A stretch of DNA of 64,000 nucleotides from Kitasatospora papulosa (GTDB lineage Bacteria > Actinomycetota > Actinomycetes > Streptomycetales > Streptomycetaceae). The stretch's first letter is position 1. Every line of letters starts with the position of its first letter. The translations under genes were made by a program, and so were the position numbers. Under the pieces are notes generated by a model. That model searched no databases. It was not told where the DNA came from and saw only the letters and a program-made list of their open reading frames with translations. Of the stretch, positions 9,788 through 18,177 are shown piece by piece. The stretch spans positions 1,116,001 to 1,180,000 of the forward strand of contig NZ_JNYQ01000001.1 in assembly GCF_000717245.1 (NCBI RefSeq), given 5' to 3'.

Positions 9788-12289
9788 TCAGCCCCGGCGC
9801 AGCCGCGCCGACGTGAAGCGGGTCGCCTCCGTCGTCGTGGGGTCCTCGGGCCACGGGTGCTTCGGATAGCGGCCGCGCAGTTCCGCCCGCACGTCCCGGT
9901 ACCCCTCCCGCCAGAAGGACGCCAGGTCCGCCGTCACCGCGGCCGGGCGCCCGGCCGGGGACAGCAGGTGGACCAGTACGGGCACCCCGGCCACCCGGGG
10001 AGTCTCGCCCAGCCCGAAGAGCTCCTGCAGCTTCACCGCGAGCACGGGCTGCTCGCCGCCGTAGTCCACCCGGACCCGGGACCCGCTGGGCACCTCGATC
10101 CGCTCCGGGGCCAGCTCGTCGAGCCGGGCGGCGTCCCCCGTCGCCCACGGCAGCAGGCGCCGCACGGCCTGCCCCGCGTCGATACGCGCCAGATCCGCGC
10201 GGCGCCCGGCCCTCGACAGCTCGGGCTCCAGCCACTCGTCGGCCCGCGCCAGCAGCGCGTCGTCCGACACGTCCGGCCACGGCTGCCCCAGCACCCGGTG
10301 CAGGAACGCGAGCCGCAGCCGCAGCCCCGCGGCGTCCCCGGTCCACCGCAGCAGCCCCGGCCCCTCGCGCCGCAGCCCTTCCAGCAGTGCCCCGCGCACC
10401 AGCCCGGGGGCCGGGGCGCGCAGCGCCCGCGCGGACAGCTCCACGGCCCCGAGCCGCTCCACCGAACGCGCCACCACGTCGCCGTCCGCCCAGCGCACCT
10501 CCTCGCCGGAGAACAGCAGGTGCCCCGCGGCCAGCCGCGCGGTCGCCTCGTCGACGACGGCGGCCAGCCGCACCCGGGCCGACGCGGCATGGGCCGGCCG
10601 GTCGGCGACGGCGACCGCCAGCCACCGCGCGCTGCGCAGCCGTGAGCCGTCGGCGAGCAGCGCACCCGTACCCGACGCCATCAGGAACGCCCCCTCGCCC
10701 CGGGCCCGCGCCACGCGCTCGGGGAACGCCAGCGCCGCCACCAGACCCACGGCCACGTCGTCCGGGCCGCCGGCCGCGCCGCCCGGGGCGCCGAGCGCAC
10801 CCGAGAGCCGCCTGACCTCCTGCCGCCAGCGAGCGGCGTAACCGTCGCCGCCGCGCCGCGCCGTGCGCAACGCGTGCGCCAGGTCGTCGCCGTACTCCCG
10901 CGGCGGCTCCTCGCTCAGCAGCGCCACCACCTCCGCGGCCCGCCGCCCGCCCACCTCGTCCGCGCCGTCAAGGAGAGCCCGGGCCAGGCGGGGGTGCAGG
11001 CCGATCCGGGACATCCGTACGCCCCGGTCCGTCGCCCGTCCTGTCGCGTCCACCGCGCCGACCGTGGCCAGCACCTCGTGCGCCGCGCCCAGGGCGCCGG
11101 CCGGGGGCGGATCCAGGAGCGCCAGCCCGGAGGCGTCCGGATCACCCCAGCACGCCGCCTGCAGCGCGAACGCCGCGAGGTCGGCCACCTTGATCTCGGG
11201 GGAGGGGAACGCGGCGAGACGCCCGTCCTCCGCCTGCTCCCAGCACCGGTACACGGCGCCAGGGGCCTCCCGCCCCGCGCGGCCGGCCCGCTGGCGGCCC
11301 GACGCCCGAGACGCCCGTACGGTCGTCAGCGCGCCCAGTCCCCGGGCATGGTCGGTACGCGGTTCCCGGGCGAGCCCCGAGTCCACGACGACCCTCACCC
11401 CCGGCACCGTGAGGGAGGACTCCGCCACGGAGGTCGCCAGCACCACCCGGCGTCCGCCGGACGGACCCGCGAGCACCGCGTCCTGCACGGCGGCGGGCGC
11501 GCGCCCGTGGACCTGGAGCACCTCGGCGTCCACGCCGGCGAGCTGTGCGGCGACCCGGCCGATCTCGCCGACGCCGGGCAGGAAGCACAGGACGTCGCCG
11601 TCCCGCTCGGCGAGTGCCCGGCGCACCACCGAGGCCACGTGCGTCAGCAGGGCGGGGTCCACCCGCATCCCGTGCGGCGGCCTCACGGTCCCGGCGGGCG
11701 GCGCCCACACCACCTCGACCGGATGCGACACACCGTGCGCCTCCACCACGGGCGCGTCACCGAGCAGGCGCGCCCAGCCCTCGGCGTCCGTGGTCGCCGA
11801 GGCCGCGACCAGGCGCAGGTCCGGCCTGATCGTCCCCCGCACGTCGAGCAGGAAGGCGGCGGCCGTGTCCGCGTCCAGATGACGCTCGTGGCACTCGTCG
11901 ACGATCACCACGTCGACCCCGGCCAGTTCCTGGTCGCGCTGCAGCCGCTGGAGCAGCACCCCGGTGGTCACGACCTCCACCACGGTGTCCGGCCCCACCA
12001 CGCGCTCACCGCGCACCGTGAAACCGACCCGCCCCCCGGTCCGCTCGCCGAGCAGCCACGCCATACGCCGCGCCGCGGCCCGCGCCGCGATCCGGCGGGG
12101 CTCGGCGACGAGCACCCTGCGCGCCGGGCCGCCCCCGGTCAGCCCGGCGAGCACCAGGGGTACGAGCGTGGTCTTCCCCGTCCCGGGCGGCGCACAGAGC
12201 ACCGCGGCACCCCGCTCGTCGAGGGCGCGCTCCAGGGCGGGCACGGCGGTGCGGACGGGCAACTGGTCCAGGACGTCGGTGCGGATCAC
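9788..12289 (-). CDS. hrpB: ATP-dependent helicase HrpB
   Basis: An 833-residue DExH-box superfamily 2 helicase of the HrpB group. It shows Walker A APPGTGKTT at residues 33-41, the DECHERH box at 131-137, the SAT motif (ASATTD), the motif VI region ASGRQRAGRAGREAPG, the HA2 domain, and the family-specific HrpB C-terminal region ending in a KHPWPEDP segment near the stop. HrpB proteins are thought to act on RNA, but their exact bacterial role is unsettled. The start is GTG, 45 bases after the methyltransferase stop, so the two may be cotranscribed. Confidence 0.93.
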   Translation of the reverse strand: MIRTDVLDQLPVRTAVPALERALDERGAAVLCAPPGTGKTTLVPLVLAGLTGGGPARRVLVAEPRRIAARAAARRMAWLLGERTGGRVGFTVRGERVVGPDTVVEVVTTGVLLQRLQRDQELAGVDVVIVDECHERHLDADTAAAFLLDVRGTIRPDLRLVAASATTDAEGWARLLGDAPVVEAHGVSHPVEVVWAPPAGTVRPPHGMRVDPALLTHVASVVRRALAERDGDVLCFLPGVGEIGRVAAQLAGVDAEVLQVHGRAPAAVQDAVLAGPSGGRRVVLATSVAESSLTVPGVRVVVDSGLAREPRTDHARGLGALTTVRASRASGRQRAGRAGREAPGAVYRCWEQAEDGRLAAFPSPEIKVADLAAFALQAACWGDPDASGLALLDPPPAGALGAAHEVLATVGAVDATGRATDRGVRMSRIGLHPRLARALLDGADEVGGRRAAEVVALLSEEPPREYGDDLAHALRTARRGGDGYAARWRQEVRRLSGALGAPGGAAGGPDDVAVGLVAALAFPERVARARGEGAFLMASGTGALLADGSRLRSARWLAVAVADRPAHAASARVRLAAVVDEATARLAAGHLLFSGEEVRWADGDVVARSVERLGAVELSARALRAPAPGLVRGALLEGLRREGPGLLRWTGDAAGLRLRLAFLHRVLGQPWPDVSDDALLARADEWLEPELSRAGRRADLARIDAGQAVRRLLPWATGDAARLDELAPERIEVPSGSRVRVDYGGEQPVLAVKLQELFGLGETPRVAGVPVLVHLLSPAGRPAAVTADLASFWREGYRDVRAELRGRYPKHPWPEDPTTTEATRFTSARLRRG

Positions 12290-12334
12290 GCCCCCAGTGT
12301 CGTACGCCGCCCCCGCACCGCGGGCGGCCGGTAC

Positions 12335-13162
12335 CTACGCGCCGTCGCGGGAGTCCCGCTCGCAGACGAAGATCGCCGTGCCGGGGATCAGGTTGCCGCG
12401 CAGCGGGGACCAGCCGCCCCACTCCTGGTCGTTCCAGGCCGGCCATTCCGGTTCCACGAGGTCCACCAGCCGGAACCCGCCCGCCACCACGTCCCGGACC
12501 CGGTCGCCCAGGGTCCTGTGATGTTCCACGTACACCGCGTCGCCGCGCTCGTCCTGCTCCACGTAGGGCACACGGTCGAAGTACGAGGCGGAGACGGACA
12601 GGCCCTCCGGTCCCGGTTCGTCGGGGAACGCCCAGCGGATCGGGTGCGTCACCGAGAAGACCCAGCGGCCCCCCGGCCGCAGCACGCGGCGCACCTCGCG
12701 GAACACCTGGACGGGGTCGGCGACGAAGGGCACCGCGCCGTAGGCGGAGCAGGCCAGGTCGAAGGAGCCGTCCCGGAACGGGAGCCGGCCGGCGTCGGCC
12801 TCCACCAGGGGGACGCCGCCCCCGAGGCGCAGGGCGTGCTGGAGCTGGCGGTGGGAGAGGTCCAGGGCCACCGGCCGGGCGCCCCGGGCGGCGAGCCAGC
12901 GCGCGCACTGGGCGGCGCCGGCCCCGATCTCCAGGACGTCCATGCCCTTCAGCGCGTCGGCGGGGCCCAGCAGGCCCGCCTCCGCCTCGTCCAGCCCTTC
13001 CGGACCCCAGACGAAGCGGTCGTCCCCGAGGAACGTTCCGTGATCGCTCTGGTACTCGTCGGCGTTCCGGTCCCACCATCCGCGGTTCGCCCGGCTGCTC
13101 TCCGCCGCACCGGCTTCCCGCCGGGTCGCTTCGGGTTCGGAGTCGTAGGTCTCTTGGCTCAT
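12335..13162 (-). CDS. Class I SAM-dependent methyltransferase
   Basis: A 275-residue Rossmann-fold methyltransferase. Motif I is VLEIGAGAAQCARWL near residue 76, the acidic end of strand 2 is in PVALDLSH, and motif post-I/IV follows as DLACSAYGAVPFV and VLRPGGRWVFSV. The N-terminal RANRGWWDRNADEYQSDHG segment is typical of a small-molecule methyltransferase group common in Streptomyces. The substrate is unknown. It is divergent from rpsA and upstream of hrpB. Confidence 0.88.
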   Translation of the reverse strand: MSQETYDSEPEATRREAGAAESSRANRGWWDRNADEYQSDHGTFLGDDRFVWGPEGLDEAEAGLLGPADALKGMDVLEIGAGAAQCARWLAARGARPVALDLSHRQLQHALRLGGGVPLVEADAGRLPFRDGSFDLACSAYGAVPFVADPVQVFREVRRVLRPGGRWVFSVTHPIRWAFPDEPGPEGLSVSASYFDRVPYVEQDERGDAVYVEHHRTLGDRVRDVVAGGFRLVDLVEPEWPAWNDQEWGGWSPLRGNLIPGTAIFVCERDSRDGA

Positions 13163-13332
13163 CGTGCCCGTCGTTGTAGTTTGCCTTCACCCGCTTCGTG
13201 CGGGTGCCCTCCGGCCCGCACGGGTCAGTACGGCCGTGCGCGCGCGACACGCCGTGGTGACCGATGTGGCCTCGGCGAACGTGAGTTGTGCCGGGATTGG
13301 GGTGTTGCGCCCCGGGTGTGCGCCTTCGCGCA

Positions 13333-13361
13333 TTGACCCTGTCCGGCTGCCCCCGTATGCT
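13333..13361 (+). promoter_or_regulatory. rpsA promoter
   Basis: A near-consensus vegetative promoter: -35 TTGACC at 13333-13338, exactly 17 bases, then -10 TATGCT at 13356-13361. It is one of the best promoter matches in the window and fits a highly expressed ribosomal gene. Transcription would start near 13368, leaving a leader of about 190 bases. Confidence 0.75.
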
Positions 13362-13376
13362 ACAAGTTGCGTCGCG

Positions 13377-13442
13377 AGCCTGCGCGCTTCAGACCTAGCA
13401 GGCTGCGCTCGCGTCTGTTGCATGTCCCCTCGGTTGTCGAGG
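13377..13442 (+). other. Structured part of the long rpsA leader
   Basis: Two hairpins can form in the leader: AGCCTGC (13377-13383) with GCAGGCT (13398-13404), and CCTCG (13428-13432) with CGAGG (13438-13442). A leader of about 190 bases is longer than needed for ribosome binding. In E. coli S1 represses its own translation; whether this leader serves the same purpose is an inference. Confidence 0.4.
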
Positions 13443-13557
13443 CGCCTTTCCGGTCAGGTGGGGTGCTTTCCAGGCTGTCCGGCTTCTGCAGAGGCGATAC
13501 GGGCTTACGGCGTAGCAGTACCTACGACTCACTGTCCGTACCGGAGCCCTTTCCCAC

Positions 13558-15069
13558 ATGACGAGCAGCACCGAGACCACCGCCACCACTCCGCAGGTTG
13601 CGGTCAACGACATCGGCGACGCGGACGCGTTCCTCGCGGCGATCGACGAGACGATCAAGTACTTCAACGACGGCGACATCGTTGACGGTGTCATCGTCAA
13701 GGTTGACCGCGACGAGGTCCTCCTCGACATCGGTTACAAGACCGAAGGTGTCATCCCGAGCCGCGAGCTCTCGATCAAGCACGACGTCGACCCGAACGAG
13801 GTCGTCAAGGTCGGCGACGAGATCGAGGCCCTGGTTCTCCAGAAGGAGGACAAGGAAGGCCGCCTGATCCTCTCGAAGAAGCGCGCTCAGTACGAGCGTG
13901 CCTGGGGCACCATCGAGAAGATCAAGGAAGAAGACGGCATCGTCACCGGTACGGTCATCGAGGTCGTCAAGGGTGGTCTCATCCTCGACATCGGCCTCCG
14001 TGGCTTCCTCCCGGCGTCGCTCGTCGAGATGCGTCGCGTCCGCGACCTCCAGCCCTACGTGGGCAAGGAGCTCGAGGCCAAGATCATCGAGCTGGACAAG
14101 AACCGCAACAACGTGGTCCTGTCCCGCCGTGCCTGGCTCGAGCAGACCCAGTCCGAGGTCCGCCAGACGTTCCTCACGACCCTGCAGAAGGGTCAGGTCC
14201 GTTCCGGCGTCGTCTCCTCGATCGTCAACTTCGGTGCCTTCGTGGACCTGGGTGGCGTCGACGGTCTCGTGCACGTCTCCGAGCTGTCCTGGAAGCACAT
14301 CGACCACCCCTCCGAGGTCGTCGAGGTCGGTCAGGAAGTCACCGTCGAGGTCCTCGACGTCGACATGGACCGCGAGCGCGTCTCGCTGTCGCTCAAGGCG
14401 ACGCAGGAAGACCCGTGGCAGCAGTTCGCCCGCACGCACCAGATCGGGCAGGTCGTTCCCGGTAAGGTCACCAAGCTCGTTCCCTTCGGTGCGTTCGTCC
14501 GCGTCGACGAGGGCATCGAGGGCCTGGTCCACATCTCCGAGCTGGCCGAGCGCCACGTGGAGATCCCGGAGCAGGTCGTCCAGGTCAACGACGAGATCTT
14601 CGTCAAGGTCATCGACATCGACCTCGAGCGCCGTCGCATCAGCCTCTCGCTGAAGCAGGCCAACGAGGCCTTCGGTGGGGACCCGGCCTCGGTCGAGTTC
14701 GACCCGACCCTGTACGGCATGGCCGCGTCGTACGACGACCAGGGCAACTACATCTACCCCGAGGGCTTCGACCCCGAGACCAACGACTGGCTCGAGGGCT
14801 TCGAGGCGCAGCGCGAGGTCTGGGAGACCCAGTACGCCGAGGCGCAGCAGCGCTTCGAGCAGCACCAGGCCCAGGTCATCAAGTCCCGCGAGGCCGACGA
14901 GGCCGCCGCTGCCGAGGGTGCTGCCGCCCCGGCCGGCGCTGCCCCGGCTGCCTCCGGCGGCAGCGGTGGCGGCTCGTACTCCTCGGAGTCCGCGGACAAC
15001 TCCGGCGCCCTGGCGTCGGACGAGGCCCTGGCTGCCCTGCGCGAGAAGCTGGCCGGCGGCCAGAGCTGA
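13558..15069 (+). CDS. rpsA: 30S ribosomal protein S1
   Basis: A 503-residue ribosomal protein S1 with four S1 RNA-binding repeats at about residues 36-105, 122-188, 206-277 and 293-364, each with the VxG..GxFVxL..GLVHxSE-type core. Repeats 3 and 4 match best (FGAFVDLGGVDGLVHVSELSW and FGAFVRVDEGIEGLVHISELAE). Actinobacterial S1 has four repeats instead of the six of E. coli. The C-terminal 65 residues are low-complexity Ala/Gly/Ser. Codon use is strongly biased (CTC, GTC, AAG, GAG), as expected for a highly expressed gene. Confidence 0.97.
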   Translation: MTSSTETTATTPQVAVNDIGDADAFLAAIDETIKYFNDGDIVDGVIVKVDRDEVLLDIGYKTEGVIPSRELSIKHDVDPNEVVKVGDEIEALVLQKEDKEGRLILSKKRAQYERAWGTIEKIKEEDGIVTGTVIEVVKGGLILDIGLRGFLPASLVEMRRVRDLQPYVGKELEAKIIELDKNRNNVVLSRRAWLEQTQSEVRQTFLTTLQKGQVRSGVVSSIVNFGAFVDLGGVDGLVHVSELSWKHIDHPSEVVEVGQEVTVEVLDVDMDRERVSLSLKATQEDPWQQFARTHQIGQVVPGKVTKLVPFGAFVRVDEGIEGLVHISELAERHVEIPEQVVQVNDEIFVKVIDIDLERRRISLSLKQANEAFGGDPASVEFDPTLYGMAASYDDQGNYIYPEGFDPETNDWLEGFEAQREVWETQYAEAQQRFEQHQAQVIKSREADEAAAAEGAAAPAGAAPAASGGSGGGSYSSESADNSGALASDEALAALREKLAGGQS

Positions 15070-15117
15070 CGCTCTGACCCCAGCCGCTCATCGGCTGCAG
15101 TAGCTGTAGAGCTGTGA

Positions 15118-15151
15118 GTGAGGCCCGTCCCCTTCGGGGGGCGGGCCTCAC
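15118..15151 (+). terminator. rpsA terminator
   Basis: A long stem pairs GTGAGGCCCG (15118-15127) with CGGGCCTCAC (15142-15151), extended by CCCC/GGGG around a TTC loop. It starts 48 bases after the rpsA stop. Confidence 0.82.
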
Positions 15152-15583
15152 GCATGTCCGGACGGGGGCGCGATTGTGCCCGGCAGGGACGGGGAGTGCC
15201 GGGCGGGGGCGGGGGGAATGAAACGTGCGGGACCCCCGAGTGGCTGACGGCCCGTAACACCCCCGTGCCAGGATCCGCGCAACGCCGGGATCACGAGGGG
15301 AGCCGGTGGATGACACCCTCCGCGGAGTCCACACCGGCGCCCGCCCCTCGACGCGCCGGCCCCGGCACCGCCCAACGGGCCCGCAGGACATGTGCACTTC
15401 GCCGGCGGTCGACCACCTCGGCCGCACCGACGCCTGGCAGCAAGGGAGTTCACCTCGGCACGGAAGGCGGGGACGGTTCCGCGCAGCCGCCTGCCGGCCT
15501 GATCGCGAGGGAATGCGTGCCGACGGGAATGCCCTGGCCGGACGGGGCGTTCTTGTCCAGGAACACGAGGAGGAGCGGTAACC
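15152..15583. other. Intergenic region without a convincing gene
   Basis: About 430 bases between the rpsA terminator and the PAC2 gene. Reading frames of about 90 codons exist (for example from an ATG at 15310 with GGGGAG upstream), but their third-position composition is mixed and their products are Arg/Pro/Thr-rich, as in chance frames in GC-rich DNA. The last 20 bases hold a strong ribosome-binding site (GGAGGAGCGG) for the PAC2 gene. Confidence 0.6.
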
Positions 15584-16522
15584 GTGCCTGATCCGCAGAG
15601 TTTGTACGAATGGGAGCCGAAGGGCCTGGCCGTGGTCGACATGGCGCTCGCCCAGGAGTCGGCCGGCCTGGTCATGCTCTACCACTTCGACGGATACATC
15701 GACGCGGGCGAGACCGGCGAGCAGATCGTCGACGGCCTGCTCGAGACGCTGCCGCACCAGACCGTGGTCCGCTTCGACCACGACCGGCTCGTCGACTACC
15801 GGGCGCGTCGCCCGCTGCTGACCTTCAAGCGCGACCGGTACACGTCGTTCGAGTCGCCCGCCCTCGAGGTCAAGGTCGTCCAGGACGCCACCGGTGCCCC
15901 GTTCCTGCTCCTCTCCGGACCCGAGCCCGACGTCGAGTGGGAGCGGTTCGCCGCCGCGGTGGAACAGGTCGTGGAGCGGCTCGGCGTCCGCCTCGCGGTC
16001 AGTTTCCACGGCATCCCCATGGGCGTCCCGCACACCCGGCCCGTCGGCCTCACCCCGCACGGCAACCGCACGGACCTGATGCCCGGCCACCGCAGCCCCT
16101 TCGACGAGGCGCAGGTCCCCGGGTCCGCCGAGGCACTCGTGGAGTACCGGCTGATGGAGGCCGGGCACGACGTCCTCGGTGTCGCCGCCCACGTGCCCCA
16201 CTACGTCGCCAGGTCGTCCTACCCGGACGCCGCGCTCACCGCCCTGGAGGCGGTCACGGCGGCGACCGGGCTCGTCCTGCCGAGCGTGGCGCACACCCTG
16301 CGCACGGAGGCGCACCGGACCCAGACCGAGATCGACCGGCAGGTCGGCCAGGGCGACGAGGAGCTCGTCTCCCTCGTCGAGGGGCTGGAGCACCAGTACG
16401 ACGCGCTCGCGGGAGCCGAGACCCGCGGCAATCTCGTCGCGGAGCCGGCCGATCTGCCGTCGGCGGACGAGATCGGCCGCGAGTTCGAGCGCTTCCTCGC
16501 GGAACGCGAAGGCGATTCCTGA
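15584..16522 (+). CDS. PAC2 family protein (proteasome assembly chaperone-like)
   Basis: A 312-residue protein of the PAC2 superfamily, named after eukaryotic proteasome assembly chaperone 2. Recognisable features are LVMLYHFDGYIDAGETGEQI near residue 27, FDHDRLVDYRARRPLLTF, FLLLSGPEPDVEWERF and GIPMGVPHTRP. The GTG start follows GGAGGAGCGGTAACC. The C-terminal third is mostly helical. Actinobacteria have 20S proteasomes, but involvement of PAC2 proteins in assembling them there is not established. Confidence 0.88.
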   Translation: MPDPQSLYEWEPKGLAVVDMALAQESAGLVMLYHFDGYIDAGETGEQIVDGLLETLPHQTVVRFDHDRLVDYRARRPLLTFKRDRYTSFESPALEVKVVQDATGAPFLLLSGPEPDVEWERFAAAVEQVVERLGVRLAVSFHGIPMGVPHTRPVGLTPHGNRTDLMPGHRSPFDEAQVPGSAEALVEYRLMEAGHDVLGVAAHVPHYVARSSYPDAALTALEAVTAATGLVLPSVAHTLRTEAHRTQTEIDRQVGQGDEELVSLVEGLEHQYDALAGAETRGNLVAEPADLPSADEIGREFERFLAEREGDS

Positions 16523-16527
16523 GGGGA

Positions 16528-16552
16528 CCTCCGGCCGCCGCGCGGCCGGAGG
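16528..16552 (+). promoter_or_regulatory. Perfect hairpin covering the coaE ribosome-binding site
   Basis: An 11-bp perfect stem with a CGC loop: CCTCCGGCCGC (16528-16538) pairs with GCGGCCGGAGG (16542-16552). It begins six bases after the PAC2 stop. Its 3' arm ends in GGAGG, the only good ribosome-binding match for coaE, 13 bases before the ATG. It may be a terminator for the PAC2 gene, a translational brake on coaE, or both. Confidence 0.55.
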
Positions 16553-16565
16553 CTAGGCTCGGCAC

Positions 16566-17168
16566 ATGCTGAAAGTGGGCCTGACCGGCGGGATCGGCGC
16601 CGGCAAGAGCGAAGTGTCACGGCTGCTCGCACGCTACGGAGCCGTGGTGATCGACGCCGACCGGATCGCCCGCGAGGTCGTCGAACCCGGCACCCCGGGG
16701 CTCACGGCCGTCGTCGAGGCCTTCGGTCCCGGCATCCTCACCCAGGACGGTTCCCTGAACCGGCCGGCGCTCGGTTCGATCGTGTTCTCGGACCCCGCGC
16801 GCCTGGCCACGCTCAACAACATCGTCCATCCCCTCGTCGGGGCGCGTTCCGCGGAACTGGAGCGGGCCGCCGCAGCCGGGGCGGTCGTCGTCCACGACGT
16901 CCCCCTGCTCACGGAGAACGGCCTCGCACCGCTCTACGACCTCGTCGTGGTCGTCGACGCGAAGCCCGCGACCCAGCTCGACCGGCTCGTACGGCTCCGT
17001 GGCATGACGGAGTCCGACGCCCGTGCGCGGATGGACGCGCAGGCGACGCGCGAGCAGCGCCTCGCCGTCGCCGATCTCGTCATCGACAACGACGGTCCGC
17101 TGGAGGACCTGGAGTCCCAGGTCCGCACGGTCTGGTCGGACCTCGCGGCGCGGGCCGCCGCGAGCTGA
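16566..17168 (+). CDS. coaE: Dephospho-CoA kinase
   Basis: A 200-residue CoaE, which phosphorylates the 3'-hydroxyl of dephospho-CoA in the last step of coenzyme A synthesis. The P-loop is GLTGGIGAGKSEVSRLL at residues 5-21, followed by DADRIAREVVEPG, the lid region HPLVGARSAELE and HDVPLLTENGL, and RMDAQATREQRLAVADLVIDN. Length and motifs are typical of single-domain CoaE. Confidence 0.96.
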   Translation: MLKVGLTGGIGAGKSEVSRLLARYGAVVIDADRIAREVVEPGTPGLTAVVEAFGPGILTQDGSLNRPALGSIVFSDPARLATLNNIVHPLVGARSAELERAAAAGAVVVHDVPLLTENGLAPLYDLVVVVDAKPATQLDRLVRLRGMTESDARARMDAQATREQRLAVADLVIDNDGPLEDLESQVRTVWSDLAARAAAS

Positions 17169-17299
17169 TCCCGGGGGCCCGCCGGAGCCCCCGTCCGGCC
17201 GTCGCCGTGCCGGTGCTCGCCCGGCCGCCCGCCACCCGGCCGGAATACGCGCCTGTGGCCGGATGTTGAAGACCTGGCAACGAGGGGAAGGATAGGGCC

Positions 17300-17698
17300 G
17301 TGCCCGAGAAGAACCCGGAAACGCATGTCATCGACTTCCGCGCGGCGGAGCAGCTGCTCGCCGCACGGGACCCGCGGGGTGCGGTCAAGCTGCTCGACTC
17401 GGTGATCGGCGCCCACCCCGAGAACACGGCCGCGCGGCTGCTGCGTGCGCGGGCCTTCTTCGCAGCGGCCCAACTGCGCCCGGCCGAGCTGGAGTTCGAG
17501 CTTGTCCTGGAACGCGAGCCGGACAACGCCTTCGCGCACTTCGCGCTCGCCCGTACCTTCCAGCGGGCCGGCCGGCCCGAGCAGGCCACCCGCCACTTCC
17601 GTCTGGCCGCCGCGCTCGACCCCAAGCCGGAGTACCTCCAGGCCGCCCGCTTCGAGGACCGCGACGGCGAGGCCCGCGACGGCGAAGCCCGCGACTGA
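17300..17698 (+). CDS. Tetratricopeptide repeat protein
   Basis: A 132-residue soluble protein made of about three TPR-like helix pairs (ARDPRGAVKLLDSVIGAHPEN, AAQLRPAELEFELVLEREPDN, AGRPEQATRHFRLAAALDPK). It is probably a small protein-protein interaction module with an unknown partner. The GTG start follows GGGGAAGGATAGGGCC. The C-terminus ends in an exact 15-base repeat encoding RDGEA twice plus RD, and a different 20-base repeat begins at the stop codon. Confidence 0.85.
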   Translation: MPEKNPETHVIDFRAAEQLLAARDPRGAVKLLDSVIGAHPENTAARLLRARAFFAAAQLRPAELEFELVLEREPDNAFAHFALARTFQRAGRPEQATRHFRLAAALDPKPEYLQAARFEDRDGEARDGEARD

Positions 17699-17748
17699 CG
17701 GGTCCGCGACGCGGCTGACGGGTCCGCGACGCGGCTGACGGGCCCGCG
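17660..17748 (+). repeat. Adjoining 15-base and 20-base tandem repeats
   Basis: Within the TPR gene a 15-base unit (17660-17674, 17675-17689, partial 17690-17695) encodes RDGEA. From 17695 a 20-base unit, CTGACGGGTCCGCGACGCGG, occurs twice exactly (17695-17714, 17715-17734) and a third time in part (17735-17748, one mismatch). Each 20-base unit carries a TGA and a CCGC/GCGG dyad. Slippage-driven variation of the C-terminus is possible. Confidence 0.8.
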
Positions 17749-17822
17749 CCCCACGAGCGTGCGCCGACGGGGCCGTCGCCGCTGACCTCGCGACCGGCCG
17801 GTACCCGCTCGGGGCCGTGGTC

Positions 17823-18101
17823 TCAGCGGCGGTACCGGGCCCGCCCGCCCCTGTCCGGTTCGTACGGGGGGACGTCCCGGCCCGGCTGGTAGCGCGGCCC
17901 CTGCCGCAGATGCCGGACCACGAAGCAGAGGTCGGTGACCGTGACCACCAGCAGCACCCCGCACGCCGTCGCCCAGCCGACGCGTCCGGTCGCCACGAAG
18001 GCCGCCAGCCCCAGCGCGGCCCAGATCATGCCCCATAGACTCAGCCAGAGTCGCATCCGCAGGGGGCTGCGTGCGGTGGACGGTTCATTTCCGGTACGCA
18101 T
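17823..18101 (-). CDS. Small two-TM membrane protein (DUF6343-like)
   Basis: A 92-residue protein beginning MRTGNEPSTARSPLRMRL, with two hydrophobic segments (LWGMIWAALGLAAFVA and ATACGVLLVVTVTDLCFVV) and a charged Arg-rich tail. The N-terminus resembles the Streptomyces family I know as DUF6343; this is from memory. GGAGACGAGG lies upstream of the ATG. Function unknown. It converges with the TPR gene and diverges from the ADP-ribosylglycohydrolase. Confidence 0.7.
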   Translation of the reverse strand: MRTGNEPSTARSPLRMRLWLSLWGMIWAALGLAAFVATGRVGWATACGVLLVVTVTDLCFVVRHLRQGPRYQPGRDVPPYEPDRGGRARYRR

Positions 18102-18177
18102 CACGATCGCCTCGTCTCCAGCATGACCCCGAGGCGCGGCGTACGGAAACAGGCGGGCGGACGACGGGGAGCGGGTT

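Noticed and set aside
10874..13336. 820-codon plus-strand frame opposite hrpB and the methyltransferase
   Set aside because: Arg/His/Gly/Pro-rich with no motif, while the minus strand gives two recognisable proteins.
15306..15591. Possible small genes between rpsA and the PAC2 gene
   Set aside because: Frames of about 90 codons have mixed third-position composition and Arg/Pro-rich products; none shows a recognisable domain.
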